This document shows, in pieces, positions 1 to 8,862 of a stretch of 64,000 nucleotides of DNA (position 1 is its first letter; every line of letters begins with the position of its first letter). The position numbers and the translations under genes are program-made. The notes below the pieces were generated by a model. It was not told the DNA's origin and ran no database searches. It worked only from the letters and a program-made list of their open reading frames with translations. Where the stretch lies: NCBI GenBank assembly GCA_012744475.1, contig JAAYBV010000041.1:49822-113821 (forward strand), given 5' to 3'. The stretch is from Phycisphaerae bacterium (lineage in GTDB: Bacteria > Planctomycetota > Phycisphaerae > Sedimentisphaerales > Anaerobacaceae).

Positions 1-195
1 GATCACGCCTACTCCCACTTTCGCATCCGTCTGCGTGCCTTCCGCTGCACCTATGTCTCGGGGAAGCCGCGATGCCTCGGCTGCGATGCTGTCAAATGGG
101 TCCGGCCGGCCGACTTGGGCCGATATGCCTTTCCGGCCGCCAACAACAGGGTCATCCAGGCCCTGCGACAGCGGCGGGAGCCGGCCAAGCTCTGA
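1..195 (+). CDS. mutY: A/G-specific adenine glycosylase MutY, C-terminal end only
   Basis: Reading frame 1 is open from the first base to a TGA at 193-195 and gives 64 residues. They match the NUDIX-like C-terminal domain of MutY, which recognises 8-oxoG: HAYSHFRIRLRAF, then a W followed by a late YAFPAANNRVIQAL. In the family this domain follows the HhH-GPD glycosylase domain and the 4Fe-4S cluster, both of which lie outside the window to the left. The enzyme removes adenine mispaired with 8-oxoguanine in base excision repair. The call rests on the H-x-x-SH and YAFP-x-AN motifs. The gene looks intact where visible, and its 5' part is simply cut by the window edge. Confidence 0.82.
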   Translation, partial: DHAYSHFRIRLRAFRCTYVSGKPRCLGCDAVKWVRPADLGRYAFPAANNRVIQALRQRREPAKL

Positions 196-273
196 CGACC
201 GTTCGGGCCCTTGCCCGCAACGGCTGACATCCGTATCATCACGTTGATTGGCCAGGAGAAAGGAGAACGCATC

Positions 274-954
274 ATGGGCAAGACCGATCCTGTCCGCTGC
301 ATGGCAGCCGCTATCATGCTGGTCCCGCTGGCCGGCTGCGGGCGGGAGCGACTCCGCGAGGCAGCGGGCCCGTTGCACCTGCCCAGAGTCCTGATCATCG
401 GCGACTCTATCTCCGTCGGCTATTTCGAGCCAACGCGCCAATTGCTCCAGGGCCGGGCGGAAGTCCATCACAATCCGGGAAACGCCGCGCATACCGCCAA
501 CGGACTGGCGAAGCTCGACGAGTGGCTGGGCGACACCCGCTGGGATGTCATCCACTTCAACCACGGCCTGCACGACTTGAAGTACATGGACGAGAGCGGC
601 GACCTGACGGAGACAGCCGCTGGCACCCAGCAGATTCCGATCGATGAGTATGCGCGGAACCTGGATGAGCTGACGAAACGGCTCAAGAAAACCGGCTCAA
701 CGCTGATCTTCGCGACCACGACGCCCGTTCCCGAAGGCTCCCTCGGCCGAGTCCAGGCGGACGCGAAGCGATACAACGAGGCGGCTCTGAAGGTCATGGA
801 GAAGCACCGCGTCCGAATCAACGACCTGTACGCCTTCGCGCTGCCCCGACTCGATTCGATCCAGCAGCCGCATAACGTTCATTTCACCGAAGAAGGCTCC
901 CGCCTGCTGGCCGAGCAGGTGGCCGCGAGCATTCTTGACGCAATCGAGAAATGA
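274..954 (+). CDS. SGNH/GDSL-type hydrolase lipoprotein
   Basis: A 226-residue predicted lipoprotein. The signal sequence ends in a lipobox LAGC with the acylated Cys at 22. The SGNH fold is shown by block I GDSIS (catalytic Ser about 45), a central HFNHGLHDLK in the place of the GxND block, and a C-terminal NVHFTEEG supplying the catalytic His. Family members are esterases, often acting on acetylated polysaccharides; the substrate here is unknown. I chose the ATG at 274 because AGGAG lies 8 bases upstream and it gives a clean signal peptide; the frame is open further upstream to 211. The next gene, a sialidase-like secreted protein, starts 39 bases downstream, so the two may form a small carbohydrate-related operon. 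Confidence 0.75.
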   Translation: MGKTDPVRCMAAAIMLVPLAGCGRERLREAAGPLHLPRVLIIGDSISVGYFEPTRQLLQGRAEVHHNPGNAAHTANGLAKLDEWLGDTRWDVIHFNHGLHDLKYMDESGDLTETAAGTQQIPIDEYARNLDELTKRLKKTGSTLIFATTTPVPEGSLGRVQADAKRYNEAALKVMEKHRVRINDLYAFALPRLDSIQQPHNVHFTEEGSRLLAEQVAASILDAIEK

Positions 955-993
955 CGGCGCGCCGGCCGTCGATTGTCCGCAGAGGAGTGCGAT

Positions 994-2223
994 ATGGAGT
1001 TGCGAAAAGTAAAAGCAAGTAGATTCGTCGTCGTTTCCCTGCTGCTGGCCACCGTCGCCGCCGCAGAGGACGTGCCGGGAGTCGTCATCAACCACATTCC
1101 GGCGTCATCGCAGATCTACATCGGCTCGCCCGGTATCGCCGTTCTACCCAACGGCGACTACATCGCCAAGCACGATCAGTTCGGGCCTCGTTCCACTGAG
1201 CACGGCCACGCTGTCACGGAGGTCTTCGGGTCTTCCGACCGCGGGGCCTCATGGTCGCGCCGGGCGGTCGTGCAGGACATGTATTGGGCCAGCGTGTTCG
1301 CCCACGAAGGCGCGTTGTATCTCATGGGCACCAGCAAGAACCATGGCGACGTGGTGATCCGACGCTCGACCGATGGAGGCCGCACCTGGACACAGGCCAG
1401 GGACAAGCTCTCCGGCGTCTTGATCGATGGAGGTGAGTATCACTGCGCCCCGGTGCCTGTGGTCCTCCACAAAGGCCGACTCTGGAGGGCCATGGAGGAC
1501 GCGATGGGCCCCGGTGGCTGGGGCCGGCACTTCAACGCCTTCATGATGTCGGCGCCGGCCGACGCCGACCTGTTGAACGCCGAGAATTGGGTTGTCAGCA
1601 ACCGCATCGGTCGCGATCCTGCGTGGCTCGACAACACGTTTGGCGGCTGGCTCGAAGGCAACGCCGTCGTGACGCCCGACGGGCGCATCGTCAACATCCT
1701 GCGCGTGGACACCAAGCCCGAAGGCGGAAAGGCCGCGATCATCCAGATGAGCGAGGACGGAAAGACCGCCACCTTCGACCCCCAGACCGGATTCATCGAC
1801 TTCCCCGGCGGGGCCAAGAAGTTCACGATTCGCTTCGACCCGCTCTCGAAGCTCTACTGGACGCTCTCGAACCCGATCCTGCCTCGGCACAAGGATCCCA
1901 ACCCCGGACGCGTCCGCAACGCGCTGGCCCTGATGTGCAGCAAAGACCTGCGGAACTGGAGCATCCGCTGCATCCTGCTGTACCATCCCGACGTCGACAA
2001 GCACGGGTTCCAGTACGTCGACTGGCTGTTCGAAGGGGACGATATCATCGCGGCCTCGCGAACCGCCTATGGCCGGGGAGCCGAAGCGGCGCACAACCAG
2101 CACGACGCCAACTACCTCACCTTCCACCGGTTCGAGAACTTCCGCAAACTGACGATGACGGACTCCGCGCCAGGCGCGCGGCCGGGCGAAGCCGCCTGGC
2201 AGTCGCCCGATGCAAACGGTTAG
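994..2223 (+). CDS. Secreted sialidase/neuraminidase-fold protein
   Basis: A 409-residue protein with an N-terminal signal peptide ending near AAAEDVPG. Two Asp-box (BNR) motifs are visible, SSDRGASW and STDGGRTW, within a sequence typical of six-bladed beta-propeller exo-sialidases (GIAVLPNGDYIAKHD at the start, RSTDGGRTWTQ later). Planctomycete genomes carry many such proteins, and most have no proven sialidase activity, so the substrate is left open. The start at ATG 994 has GAGGAG just upstream; the in-frame TTG at 973 would place extra residues before the signal peptide. Its stop faces the convergent gene ending at 2271, 47 bases away. Confidence 0.72.
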   Translation: MELRKVKASRFVVVSLLLATVAAAEDVPGVVINHIPASSQIYIGSPGIAVLPNGDYIAKHDQFGPRSTEHGHAVTEVFGSSDRGASWSRRAVVQDMYWASVFAHEGALYLMGTSKNHGDVVIRRSTDGGRTWTQARDKLSGVLIDGGEYHCAPVPVVLHKGRLWRAMEDAMGPGGWGRHFNAFMMSAPADADLLNAENWVVSNRIGRDPAWLDNTFGGWLEGNAVVTPDGRIVNILRVDTKPEGGKAAIIQMSEDGKTATFDPQTGFIDFPGGAKKFTIRFDPLSKLYWTLSNPILPRHKDPNPGRVRNALALMCSKDLRNWSIRCILLYHPDVDKHGFQYVDWLFEGDDIIAASRTAYGRGAEAAHNQHDANYLTFHRFENFRKLTMTDSAPGARPGEAAWQSPDANG

Positions 2224-2270
2224 GCGTCAGAGGTAACTCATTCGGGACCACAGATTCGACAGCCGATTCA

Positions 2271-3857
2271 CTACCGGGTCGAGGCGCTGGCCCGCAGCCG
2301 GACGTTGTCGATATAGAGCGTGTCTCGGTCGTCGCCTGGCTGGCCCGAGGTTTCTCCATCTCCGATGCCGATGGTCAGAGCGTCGATAGTCGCCAGATCG
2401 ACACCCGCGAACTCACTGAGCGGGATCTCCCAGGTGCGCCACGGCTCGGATTGAACGGCGTACTCGAGCGGATGAGCCACGGTCGCCTCATTGCCGGCGA
2501 CGTCGCGGATTCGCACGTATATCGGTTGTTCCAGATTGTCCCTCTGGCCTCGGAAGCTCAGGACAAGGGCAGTCGGATTGGTGACGGTCCAATCCTGGGG
2601 CTGCTCGAAGCGGCGCGTCGCCTCGGTCAGGAACGGCTCGTATTGATTCTGGCACTCGAGGCGCATCGCTTTGGCACCCTGCTGGACCGTGCCGGTGTCG
2701 AGGAAGACGTAGCTGAAATCGGGCCCGATGTTGTGCACCCACGCGGCCGCAATGGCGTCGCTGCCGGTGTAGTCCTCGAAGTCTTCGACGGTGGCCGAAT
2801 CGCCTGTTGTAAACCGCCAGGTATGACCGTTAACGGTGCCGCTGGGCCCCATCTGGTCGACCCGCCATTCATAGGTCTGCCCGGACTGGAGCTTTCCCGG
2901 GTCATGGGTGGCGCCGGTCGGGGCCGGGTCGACCGCCTGCATGGCGCCGGCCGGTCCAAACCACAGTTGCCGTCCGGTCGCGAAAGCGCCTTCGACCCAG
3001 CGAAGCTTGGCAAGCACAGAGACCTCGGTCGCTCCATCGGCCGGACTGATCGCTACTGCAGATGGGCCGTCGGAAACAGACGAAACGTCGTCGAACGTGG
3101 TGTAGAACCCGGCCGGCTCGGAGTTTTCGTTCTGGGCAAAAATGCCGCTCATGCCGGTCTTGAAGACCTCGTCTCGCTCATTCGCGTCTTCCCATGGATC
3201 GTTGCCATTGGTGTCGACCATCGTCCTGGTCTGGGCGACCAGGGGCCCGCCCTGGTATTCGTACAGGCGGCCCGTGACGTAGACCGGCCCGGCCCCGACG
3301 GCTTCCAGTTCGGCGTAGAAGCTCCGCGCGTTGTCCAGCGTCGGGACGACAACGTCGAAGTCGGTCTTCATGATGTTTTGAAGGTTCACGACCTTCTCGA
3401 TGTCGAGGGCGAGATTGGCCGGGCCGTTTTCCCAGTTGATGTGCATGACATAGCCGCTGGCCACCAATCCCGGGGCCGGGGTGGCAGTGCCGTCACTGAT
3501 GAAGTACGTCATCCGAACGCCGAGACCGTGGTGGTTGTGCGACGCGTCGCCGGCCACGTTCACCGTCGCCCCCATTCGTACGTCGGCGAAGACTTCGTCC
3601 GAGCCGAGTCCGACGCCGAAGGCCGCCCCGCCTTTGCTGACCGAACTGGTCTCCCGCACGGCGAGGTAACCATTGCCGTCTGCCTCAGGCACAAGGGTCT
3701 GCGTGTACGTGCCGGCAAGTTGCGGATACGAGAGGAATTGCCATGTCGTCAGGTCGTAACCGCCGTCGCTGAACGTCTCGGACCAACTGCCAGAACCCGC
3801 TCCCGCAAACAACAAGACTACTGCGATTGCCTGAAGTGCTCTGCTTGGCGTGCTCAT
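2271..3857 (-). CDS. Secreted multi-domain beta-sandwich (LamG/carbohydrate-binding-like) protein
   Basis: A 528-residue exported protein with a signal peptide (about 1-27). Residues about 28-270 resemble a concanavalin/laminin-G-like domain (WSETFSDGGYDLTTW at the start, then many beta strands). Residues about 275-350 contain a fibronectin-like segment seen in planctomycete surface proteins (ISPADGATEVSV, SGQTYEWRVD). Residues about 360-528 form a further beta-sandwich that ends in DTLYIDNVRL, a common ending of carbohydrate-binding-like domains. No catalytic motif is seen. GGAGGAAGTAG precedes the ATG. A role in binding polysaccharide or in the cell surface is inference from the domain types. 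Confidence 0.6.
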   Translation of the reverse strand: MSTPSRALQAIAVVLLFAGAGSGSWSETFSDGGYDLTTWQFLSYPQLAGTYTQTLVPEADGNGYLAVRETSSVSKGGAAFGVGLGSDEVFADVRMGATVNVAGDASHNHHGLGVRMTYFISDGTATPAPGLVASGYVMHINWENGPANLALDIEKVVNLQNIMKTDFDVVVPTLDNARSFYAELEAVGAGPVYVTGRLYEYQGGPLVAQTRTMVDTNGNDPWEDANERDEVFKTGMSGIFAQNENSEPAGFYTTFDDVSSVSDGPSAVAISPADGATEVSVLAKLRWVEGAFATGRQLWFGPAGAMQAVDPAPTGATHDPGKLQSGQTYEWRVDQMGPSGTVNGHTWRFTTGDSATVEDFEDYTGSDAIAAAWVHNIGPDFSYVFLDTGTVQQGAKAMRLECQNQYEPFLTEATRRFEQPQDWTVTNPTALVLSFRGQRDNLEQPIYVRIRDVAGNEATVAHPLEYAVQSEPWRTWEIPLSEFAGVDLATIDALTIGIGDGETSGQPGDDRDTLYIDNVRLRASASTR

Positions 3858-4065
3858 CTACTTCCTCCTCTTCCAGAATACGTGCGCATGATACGATCCG
3901 CCTGCCCCCACCGGCATCGGACCGTCGATTGTCGGATTTGCCTGCCCGGTCCTCCGTGTCTGCTCGCAATCGGAACACAGGCAACTCTATTATATTCCGA
4001 CACCCGCTGTGAGGCAAGCCGGCGTTGGAAACAGGCGTGAAATATGGCTCTTTCTAACAAGAGAA

Positions 4066-4104
4066 AGGGCTTTTCCCACGGCCGGCAACCACGGGAAAAG
4101 CCCT
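4066..4104 (-). terminator. Intrinsic terminator after the Spy-like gene
   Basis: A perfect 12-base inverted repeat, AGGGCTTTTCCC at 4066-4077 and GGGAAAAGCCCT at 4093-4104, with a 15-base loop. On the minus strand it is followed by TTTCTCTTG. It sits 27 bases past the stop of the minus-strand gene ending at 4132, which fits the end of the ECF operon. Confidence 0.7.
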
Positions 4105-4131
4105 GTACGTTGCGTTCGCGCGTCCGCGAAT

Positions 4132-4821
4132 TCACGGCAGGCTGTTGGATTCGGGAGGCGCCTCCAACGGCTTGGGCCCCTCGTCGATCCGGGGCGGCGG
4201 AGCATCGTTTGCGTCCGGCCTGGGCCTTCGCATCCAGGGTCTATCATTCGGATCGGCTCCTTCGGGCCTGGAGCCCGGTCCCCACGGCCTGCCTTCCTCG
4301 CCCGGGCCAAATCGTTCCGGCCTGCGCGGCCAGTCGCCGCGGCCTCCTCGGGGTCCGTCTCCCGGCCGTCCCGGCCCGCCGGGACCCCCCGGACCTCGAC
4401 GCATGCCGCGACGAAACTCATTTTCAAGCCGGGCGGTGAGTTTCTGCCAGTCTGCCCGCTGTTGTTCGCTGAGTACGGCGCTGACCTGTGTCTTCATCTC
4501 ACCGAGCAACTGCTCGATCTTGGGCCGGGCCTCCCGACGCAAGGCCTCCAACTGCTGAAAATGCTCCCGAAGGATCGTTCCGATCTTCTCGGCCTGCTCC
4601 GTGCTGAGATTCAGTTCGTCGCGGAACCTCGTCAGCGTCGCGACGACCGCATCGTCAGGATCGGGCGGACGCGGCCCGGCCGGCCTGACCACGAGCAGGG
4701 TCCCCGCCACGCCCAGGGTGATGCCGGCCGCCAGGATGACCAGGCCCGACAGCGCCATGCGCCAGCGGTGCATCCGTCTCAAAGCGACGGTCGGATTCAC
4801 GTTCGGATCGAGCTGTTCCAT
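4132..4821 (-). CDS. Membrane-anchored Spy/CpxP-like (LTxxQ-type) stress protein with Pro/Gly/Arg tail
   Basis: A 229-residue protein with one N-terminal membrane segment (about 22-45), a helical periplasmic part (about 55-130) and a long Pro/Gly/Arg-rich tail. The helical part contains LNLSTEQAEKIGTILREHF and later VLSEQQRADWQKL, the repeated LTxxQ-like pattern of Spy, CpxP and zinc-resistance proteins. Those are periplasmic chaperones or metal/stress sensors. The tail (about 140-229) looks disordered and ends in PPESNSLP. The ATG at 4821 shares its A with the TGA of the preceding gene (TGATG), which argues for translational coupling and against the in-frame TTG at 4833. It is the third gene of an ECF sigma operon and may feed back on the sigma factor; that role is inference. 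Confidence 0.62.
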   Translation of the reverse strand: MEQLDPNVNPTVALRRMHRWRMALSGLVILAAGITLGVAGTLLVVRPAGPRPPDPDDAVVATLTRFRDELNLSTEQAEKIGTILREHFQQLEALRREARPKIEQLLGEMKTQVSAVLSEQQRADWQKLTARLENEFRRGMRRGPGGPGGPGRPGDGPRGGRGDWPRRPERFGPGEEGRPWGPGSRPEGADPNDRPWMRRPRPDANDAPPPRIDEGPKPLEAPPESNSLP

Positions 4822-5084
4822 CACATTGCCCAAGAAATGCTGTTCACGATTTCCCGTAGAGGTCCCATGCTGGCGTTATACACGGAGATCGCGACAACCG
4901 CCGCCGGGACGGCGACTGCCGAAGCGCCCGCCGCCAGCCACATCCATAGGTTCTCCGCCACCGTCAGAGGCTCCGCCTGCCCGCTGCTCAGCAGCGTCAG
5001 CACCTCCGGCACCACGTTGACCTGGGGAACCTCTTCGGTTCGGGCACGAGCGGCCAACAACATGAATTTTTCTTCCCAGTTCAT
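4821..5084 (-). CDS. Small single-pass membrane protein, putative anti-sigma partner
   Basis: An 87-residue protein with a soluble N-terminus (about 1-45, MNWEEKFMLLAARARTEEVP) and one hydrophobic segment (about 46-69, with AAGASAVAVPAAVVAIS). Its ATG overlaps the TGA of the sigma factor gene by one base and its own stop overlaps the next start in the same way, so three genes are translationally coupled. Position directly behind an ECF sigma gene and a one-pass topology are typical of anti-sigma factors, but no zinc-finger motif is present and I do not recognise a named family. Confidence 0.62.
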   Translation of the reverse strand: MNWEEKFMLLAARARTEEVPQVNVVPEVLTLLSSGQAEPLTVAENLWMWLAAGASAVAVPAAVVAISVYNASMGPLREIVNSISWAM

Positions 5085-5758
5085 CAGATCAGCTCCATTC
5101 CGCTGCGTTCCACCAGCTTCTTCAGCTTGTCGCGAGCGCGCAACGATTGAACTTTTACCATGGTTCGGGTCCAGCCGGTCCGACGGGCCGTCTCGGCCAC
5201 ATCGCATCCCTCGATATACCGCAGCATCAGCACCAGCCTGTCTCGCGGCGGCAACTTCTCGAGCAGGCCGTGCAGGAGCCCTGCCGCCTGGTCGGCATCG
5301 ATGCGCTCGATGGCCTCCTTTTCGTCGGCGATCTGGTCCCATTCGGCCAGACTGAATGGCTCGGCATCTTTCTGCCGGGCCTTCTCCTTCCAGCAGCGAT
5401 ACCCGACTCGAGTGGCGATGCGTGCCAGCCAGTGGCTGAAAGGGGCGTTGCCGCGAAAGGAATTCAGACTCAGATAGGCCTCCACGAAGACGTCCTGGAC
5501 CAGCTCTTCGTGGATTGCCCGGTCGCGACTGAAGCGCCAGAGGATCTTGGCCACGTGGGCCTGGTGCCGCTCGATCAAGCGACGATAGGCGTCTGAATCC
5601 CCCTGCCGCGTCTGACGAATGTCTTCGCCATCCGCGGCCGCCGGCTCGGTGCGAGACGCGTCGGCGTCCAACGCGTCGGCGACGCCCCGGACCAGCGCGT
5701 TCGGGAGGACTCCCGACGTCGTCAGCAAGCCCCAGATGGACTGCATCAGACCGTTCAT
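5084..5758 (-). CDS. ECF-type RNA polymerase sigma factor
   Basis: A 224-residue ECF sigma factor. Region 2 is visible around residues 55-110 (YRRLIERHQAHVAKILWRF, HEELVQDVFVEAYLSLNSFRG), and region 4 near the C-terminus (LPPRDRLVLMLRYIEGCDVA, then a helix-turn-helix with MVKVQSLRARDKLKK). An N-terminal extension of about 45 residues precedes region 2. The frame stays open upstream to 5902, but that extension reads as noise. The ATG at 5758 has no Shine-Dalgarno sequence; a TATTCT hexamer ends only a few bases before it, so a leaderless transcript is possible. It heads a three-gene coupled operon with two membrane proteins. Confidence 0.82.
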   Translation of the reverse strand: MNGLMQSIWGLLTTSGVLPNALVRGVADALDADASRTEPAAADGEDIRQTRQGDSDAYRRLIERHQAHVAKILWRFSRDRAIHEELVQDVFVEAYLSLNSFRGNAPFSHWLARIATRVGYRCWKEKARQKDAEPFSLAEWDQIADEKEAIERIDADQAAGLLHGLLEKLPPRDRLVLMLRYIEGCDVAETARRTGWTRTMVKVQSLRARDKLKKLVERSGMELI

Positions 5759-6193
5759 ATGTGAAAGAATACGAGAAACCCTGAGGGAGCGGCAAGGCAA
5801 TTCCCGGCTCCGGCCGCCCCCTGTGTCGCAGGAGCCAGGGAGCCAGTCCGGCGAGAGCGAGACACAACTACATCCGCCGTGGCAACCGTCCATATCCCAC
5901 ACATTGCCTTCATTCTCTGCTTCGCCCGGTCCATCGGCCCTTTCGCACGACGGCCCTCGGAATGGCCTTCTGACGGGACAGTGTGGGGTGACGCGAAATG
6001 GTTACACCCGCGACACGGATATTTCTGCAACCGTCTCCGCGTTGCAGCTCAGAGGGAACCTGCGTCCGCGCAGCGGGAGTAGCTTGCCAATGTCTCGATC
6101 GCATGCCGGGGGTCGATAGACCGATAGAAACGCCGTTTTCGCGGCGTCTGTTACGGCGGTCCTACGAGGCCACGGCGTCCAGGCGCCGGCATG
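5759..6193. other. 435-base intergenic region upstream of the ECF operon
   Basis: No convincing gene on either strand. It should hold the minus-strand promoter of the ECF operon; a candidate with TTGCCG and TATTCT lies directly before the ATG at 5758. At the other end is a short hairpin after the response regulator gene (separate entry). Short open frames crossing it (5619-6119 and others) have no start signals or recognisable sequence. Confidence 0.5.
6130..6147 (-). terminator. Short hairpin, possible terminator of the kinase-regulator operon
   Basis: ACGCCG at 6130-6135 pairs with CGGCGT at 6142-6147 around a TTTTCG loop. On the minus strand it is followed by TTCTATC, a weak U-tract. It lies about 45 bases past the stop of the response regulator gene. 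The stem is short and the tail poor, so this is tentative. Confidence 0.35.
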
Positions 6194-6823
6194 TCAGGCA
6201 TCCGCTCTGCCCGGTGCAGACGCGCCATCCATATCGAACAACCCCATGATCGCGGCGCGGCGAAGCAGTTCCACGATGTTGGTGGCTCCCATCTTCCGCA
6301 TCACGTGGCTGCGATGCACCTCCACGGTTCGGGGCGATCGATGCAGCGCCAAGGCAATCTCCCGATTGTTCTTGCCTTCCAGGATCAGATGGAGGATCCG
6401 CAGTTCCGTCTTGGTCAGGGCATGGTCGTGGCCGGACGCCGGCGGGTGGTTCTGGCCCAACAGGGACTGAACCGTCTTGAGAAACGCCTCCCGGTCAAGT
6501 GGTTTCTCAATGAAATCGGCGGCCCCGAGTTTCAGGGCCTTGACGGCCATGGGCACGTCGCCGAAACCGGTCACGACAAGTACAGGAAGCCAGGGGACTT
6601 TCGCTTTCACCGCCTCGAGCAGTTCGATCCCGTCTCTTCCCGGCATCTTCACATCGGTGATCAGCAAATCACAGGGGGTCGATTCCAGGCAGGCCAGACA
6701 GTCGTCGGCGCCGGCGAAGCAGGTGACGCTCACCCCGACGCGCTCCAACGTCTTGCGCACAACCAGCCGCACACTGGGCTCGTCATCGACAAAGAAGATC
6801 CGATCCAGCGTCTTGTTCTCCAT
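6194..6823 (-). CDS. FixJ/NarL-type response regulator
   Basis: 209 residues. The receiver domain (about 6-125) has the acidic pair DDE at 13-15, the phospho-acceptor Asp in LLITDVKMPG (about 57), and KPLD with the conserved Lys. A LuxR-type helix-turn-helix follows (about 140-205: LTKTELRILHLILEGKNNRE, then SPRTVEVHRSHVMRKMGA). It would bind DNA after phosphorylation by a histidine kinase. The ATG at 6823 has GGGAGGA 7 bases upstream. It follows the PAS histidine kinase gene by 23 bases on the same strand, so the two form a cognate pair. The arrangement is like FixL-FixJ, but no haem-binding PAS is evident. Confidence 0.88.
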   Translation of the reverse strand: MENKTLDRIFFVDDEPSVRLVVRKTLERVGVSVTCFAGADDCLACLESTPCDLLITDVKMPGRDGIELLEAVKAKVPWLPVLVVTGFGDVPMAVKALKLGAADFIEKPLDREAFLKTVQSLLGQNHPPASGHDHALTKTELRILHLILEGKNNREIALALHRSPRTVEVHRSHVMRKMGATNIVELLRRAAIMGLFDMDGASAPGRADA

Positions 6824-6846
6824 CGGCGAATCCTCCCTTTGCAGCT

Positions 6847-8862
6847 TCATGCTCCCGAAATGGGCAGCGACACGCGGAAGGTAGTGCCACTGCCATGGTG
6901 GCTCTCGACCGACATCTGACCCCGTGCTTGGGCGACCACGCGCTCCGCGATGCACAGCCCCAACCCGGTCCCTTCTCCCGCGGGTTTTGTCGTGAAGAAC
7001 GGTTCGAAAATATGGGGCAGGCATTGCGGGGCGATCCCCCCGCAATCGTCGGAACATTCCAGCGCAACAAGCTCTCCTTCCCGGCGGCCGAGGATCGTCA
7101 AACGGCGTGACCGCTGCCCGTCGGCTGCCTGAATGGCGTTCTGCGCCAGCGCGAAGAACAACTGCTCCAAATCCTTCTCGTGGATGCAAACAGCCGGCAG
7201 GGCGTCCAACCCCTGCATCTCCAGTGCCACCTTCGCTCGTCGCGCGCTCTCCTGAAGCAATCGCATCACTCGGGCGGCGGTCTCCGCGACGGAGGTTTCC
7301 CGGGTCGCCTTCTCCGACGACCGGCGGGCGAAACTGCGGAATCGCTCGGCGATGGCTGTCACGCTCGCCACTTCTGCCAGCCCATCCCTCAAGTCCTCCA
7401 CGACTCTCGGCGGACAGGGCATCTTCTCCAGATCGTTCAGGGAGTTCTGAATCGACAGCCGGATGACGGTCAGCGGCTGGGTCAGCTCGTGAGACAGAGT
7501 CGCGCTCAGCGTGCCCAGAGACGCCAGTTGTTCAGCGCGGATCATGCGCTCGCTGTAGGCCGCCAGTTCATCCTGGGCCTTCTTGAACTCGTGAATGTCT
7601 CTCGCGATGATCAGGCCGGCCGTGACGTTCCCCTCACTGTCGCGCAGCGGCTGGATCGTCGTGTTGTACCAACGCATCTCGCCGCCGACGCACGACAGGC
7701 TCACCGTGTTGCGTCCCTCCCCTGTGCGAATCACCTGCTGGATGTCGGCCGCCTGGAAGTCGGCGACCGCCGGCGGGAACAGGTCCCACATCGTCTTTCC
7801 GATGAAGTCTTCCGCCCGGCCGCCCAGCCTCTGGGCCGCGGTGTTGTTCATGAAGAGGAATCGGCCGTCCTCGTCCACCGTGGCGATGGTCTCGCCGGCG
7901 CTCTCGACCAGCGCACGATACCGCTCCTCGCTCGCTTTCAACTGGCGTTCCAGCCTTTTGCGTTTCGTGATGTCCCACGCGATGCAGCGTCCTCCTACGA
8001 TGCGTCCATGTTCGGCCAGAGGTCCCGCACTGTATTCGACATAGACGCAGCGATTCTCGCGGTCCACCAGGACGGTTTCGGAACGAACGCTGTGGCCGCG
8101 CAGCACGTGCTCGACCTGGGACATGACGTCCTGCTGGTGCTCCGGCAGCACCAGCAGGGAGCCGGGTCGGCCGACCACCTGCTCCGCCTCGAACCCGAGC
8201 ATCGTCTTGACGGCGTGGTTGACCGAACGCACCCGGCCGTCCACATCGAAAGTGACGATCAGGTCCCCCACCGTCTCGACGATCTCCCGATACCTCCGTT
8301 CACTCTCGATCAGCGAGGATTCGGCCGCCTCCAGAGCGGTCGTGTCCCGGACCACCGCCACGATGTGCGACGGTCTGTCGGCTTCATCCCGCAGCAGGGT
8401 GAGATCGACCAGGACGGCGGACTGAGAACCATCCAAGTTCACCGCCAGAGCCTCCACCTCCTGAACCGTGCCTTCTGCCATCAACAACGGCAACATACGC
8501 TGGTGGAGCCTGGTGAACCGTTCCGTGTCCACCAGATGCGTCTCGGGGAAGGTCTTTCCGATGACCTGCTCGGCATGCAGCCCTGAGTTCTTGAGGAACG
8601 CGCGATTGACGTAACAAATGCGACCCTCCAGGTCCGTCATGGAGATCGCCTCCGGCAGCGCGTCCAGAAGCCTCTCTGCGTACGAAGCGCGTGAGGTCAC
8701 GGCTTCGGTCGGTGCGCTCTGTGTCGTATCAGATGGCAGCCGGTCACGTGGGCTCACAGGAGGCTCGGCGTCGGCCACGGTGCGACGCTGCTGCAACCAA
8801 GCCATCTGGGCCGAGGACTCGTCTGCCTTTTTCCGCTGATCCGTCACTTCCGTCTCCACCAT
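6847..8862 (-). CDS. Soluble triple-PAS sensor histidine kinase
   Basis: 671 residues with no transmembrane segment, so probably cytoplasmic. Three PAS domains are visible (about 60-180, 185-300 and 310-425). They are joined by the usual PAC endings (VAVVRDTTALEAAE, CIAWDITKRKRLERQL, LIIARDIHEFKKAQDEL). The dimerisation domain holds the phospho-acceptor His in LSHELTQPL (about 458), and the ATPase domain ends with CSDDCGGIAP, FEPFFTTK and GTGLGL. The family phosphorylates a partner regulator, here the FixJ-type protein immediately downstream. The ligand of the PAS domains is not apparent. A long Q/D/E-rich N-terminus (1-60) precedes the first PAS and has no clear domain. Confidence 0.88.
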   Translation of the reverse strand: MVETEVTDQRKKADESSAQMAWLQQRRTVADAEPPVSPRDRLPSDTTQSAPTEAVTSRASYAERLLDALPEAISMTDLEGRICYVNRAFLKNSGLHAEQVIGKTFPETHLVDTERFTRLHQRMLPLLMAEGTVQEVEALAVNLDGSQSAVLVDLTLLRDEADRPSHIVAVVRDTTALEAAESSLIESERRYREIVETVGDLIVTFDVDGRVRSVNHAVKTMLGFEAEQVVGRPGSLLVLPEHQQDVMSQVEHVLRGHSVRSETVLVDRENRCVYVEYSAGPLAEHGRIVGGRCIAWDITKRKRLERQLKASEERYRALVESAGETIATVDEDGRFLFMNNTAAQRLGGRAEDFIGKTMWDLFPPAVADFQAADIQQVIRTGEGRNTVSLSCVGGEMRWYNTTIQPLRDSEGNVTAGLIIARDIHEFKKAQDELAAYSERMIRAEQLASLGTLSATLSHELTQPLTVIRLSIQNSLNDLEKMPCPPRVVEDLRDGLAEVASVTAIAERFRSFARRSSEKATRETSVAETAARVMRLLQESARRAKVALEMQGLDALPAVCIHEKDLEQLFFALAQNAIQAADGQRSRRLTILGRREGELVALECSDDCGGIAPQCLPHIFEPFFTTKPAGEGTGLGLCIAERVVAQARGQMSVESHHGSGTTFRVSLPISGA

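Noticed and set aside
1587..4040. An 817-codon open frame on the plus strand across the sialidase-like and beta-sandwich genes.
   Set aside because: It is Arg/Gly-rich, has no recognisable domain and overlaps two well-supported genes in other frames; GC-rich DNA gives such shadows.
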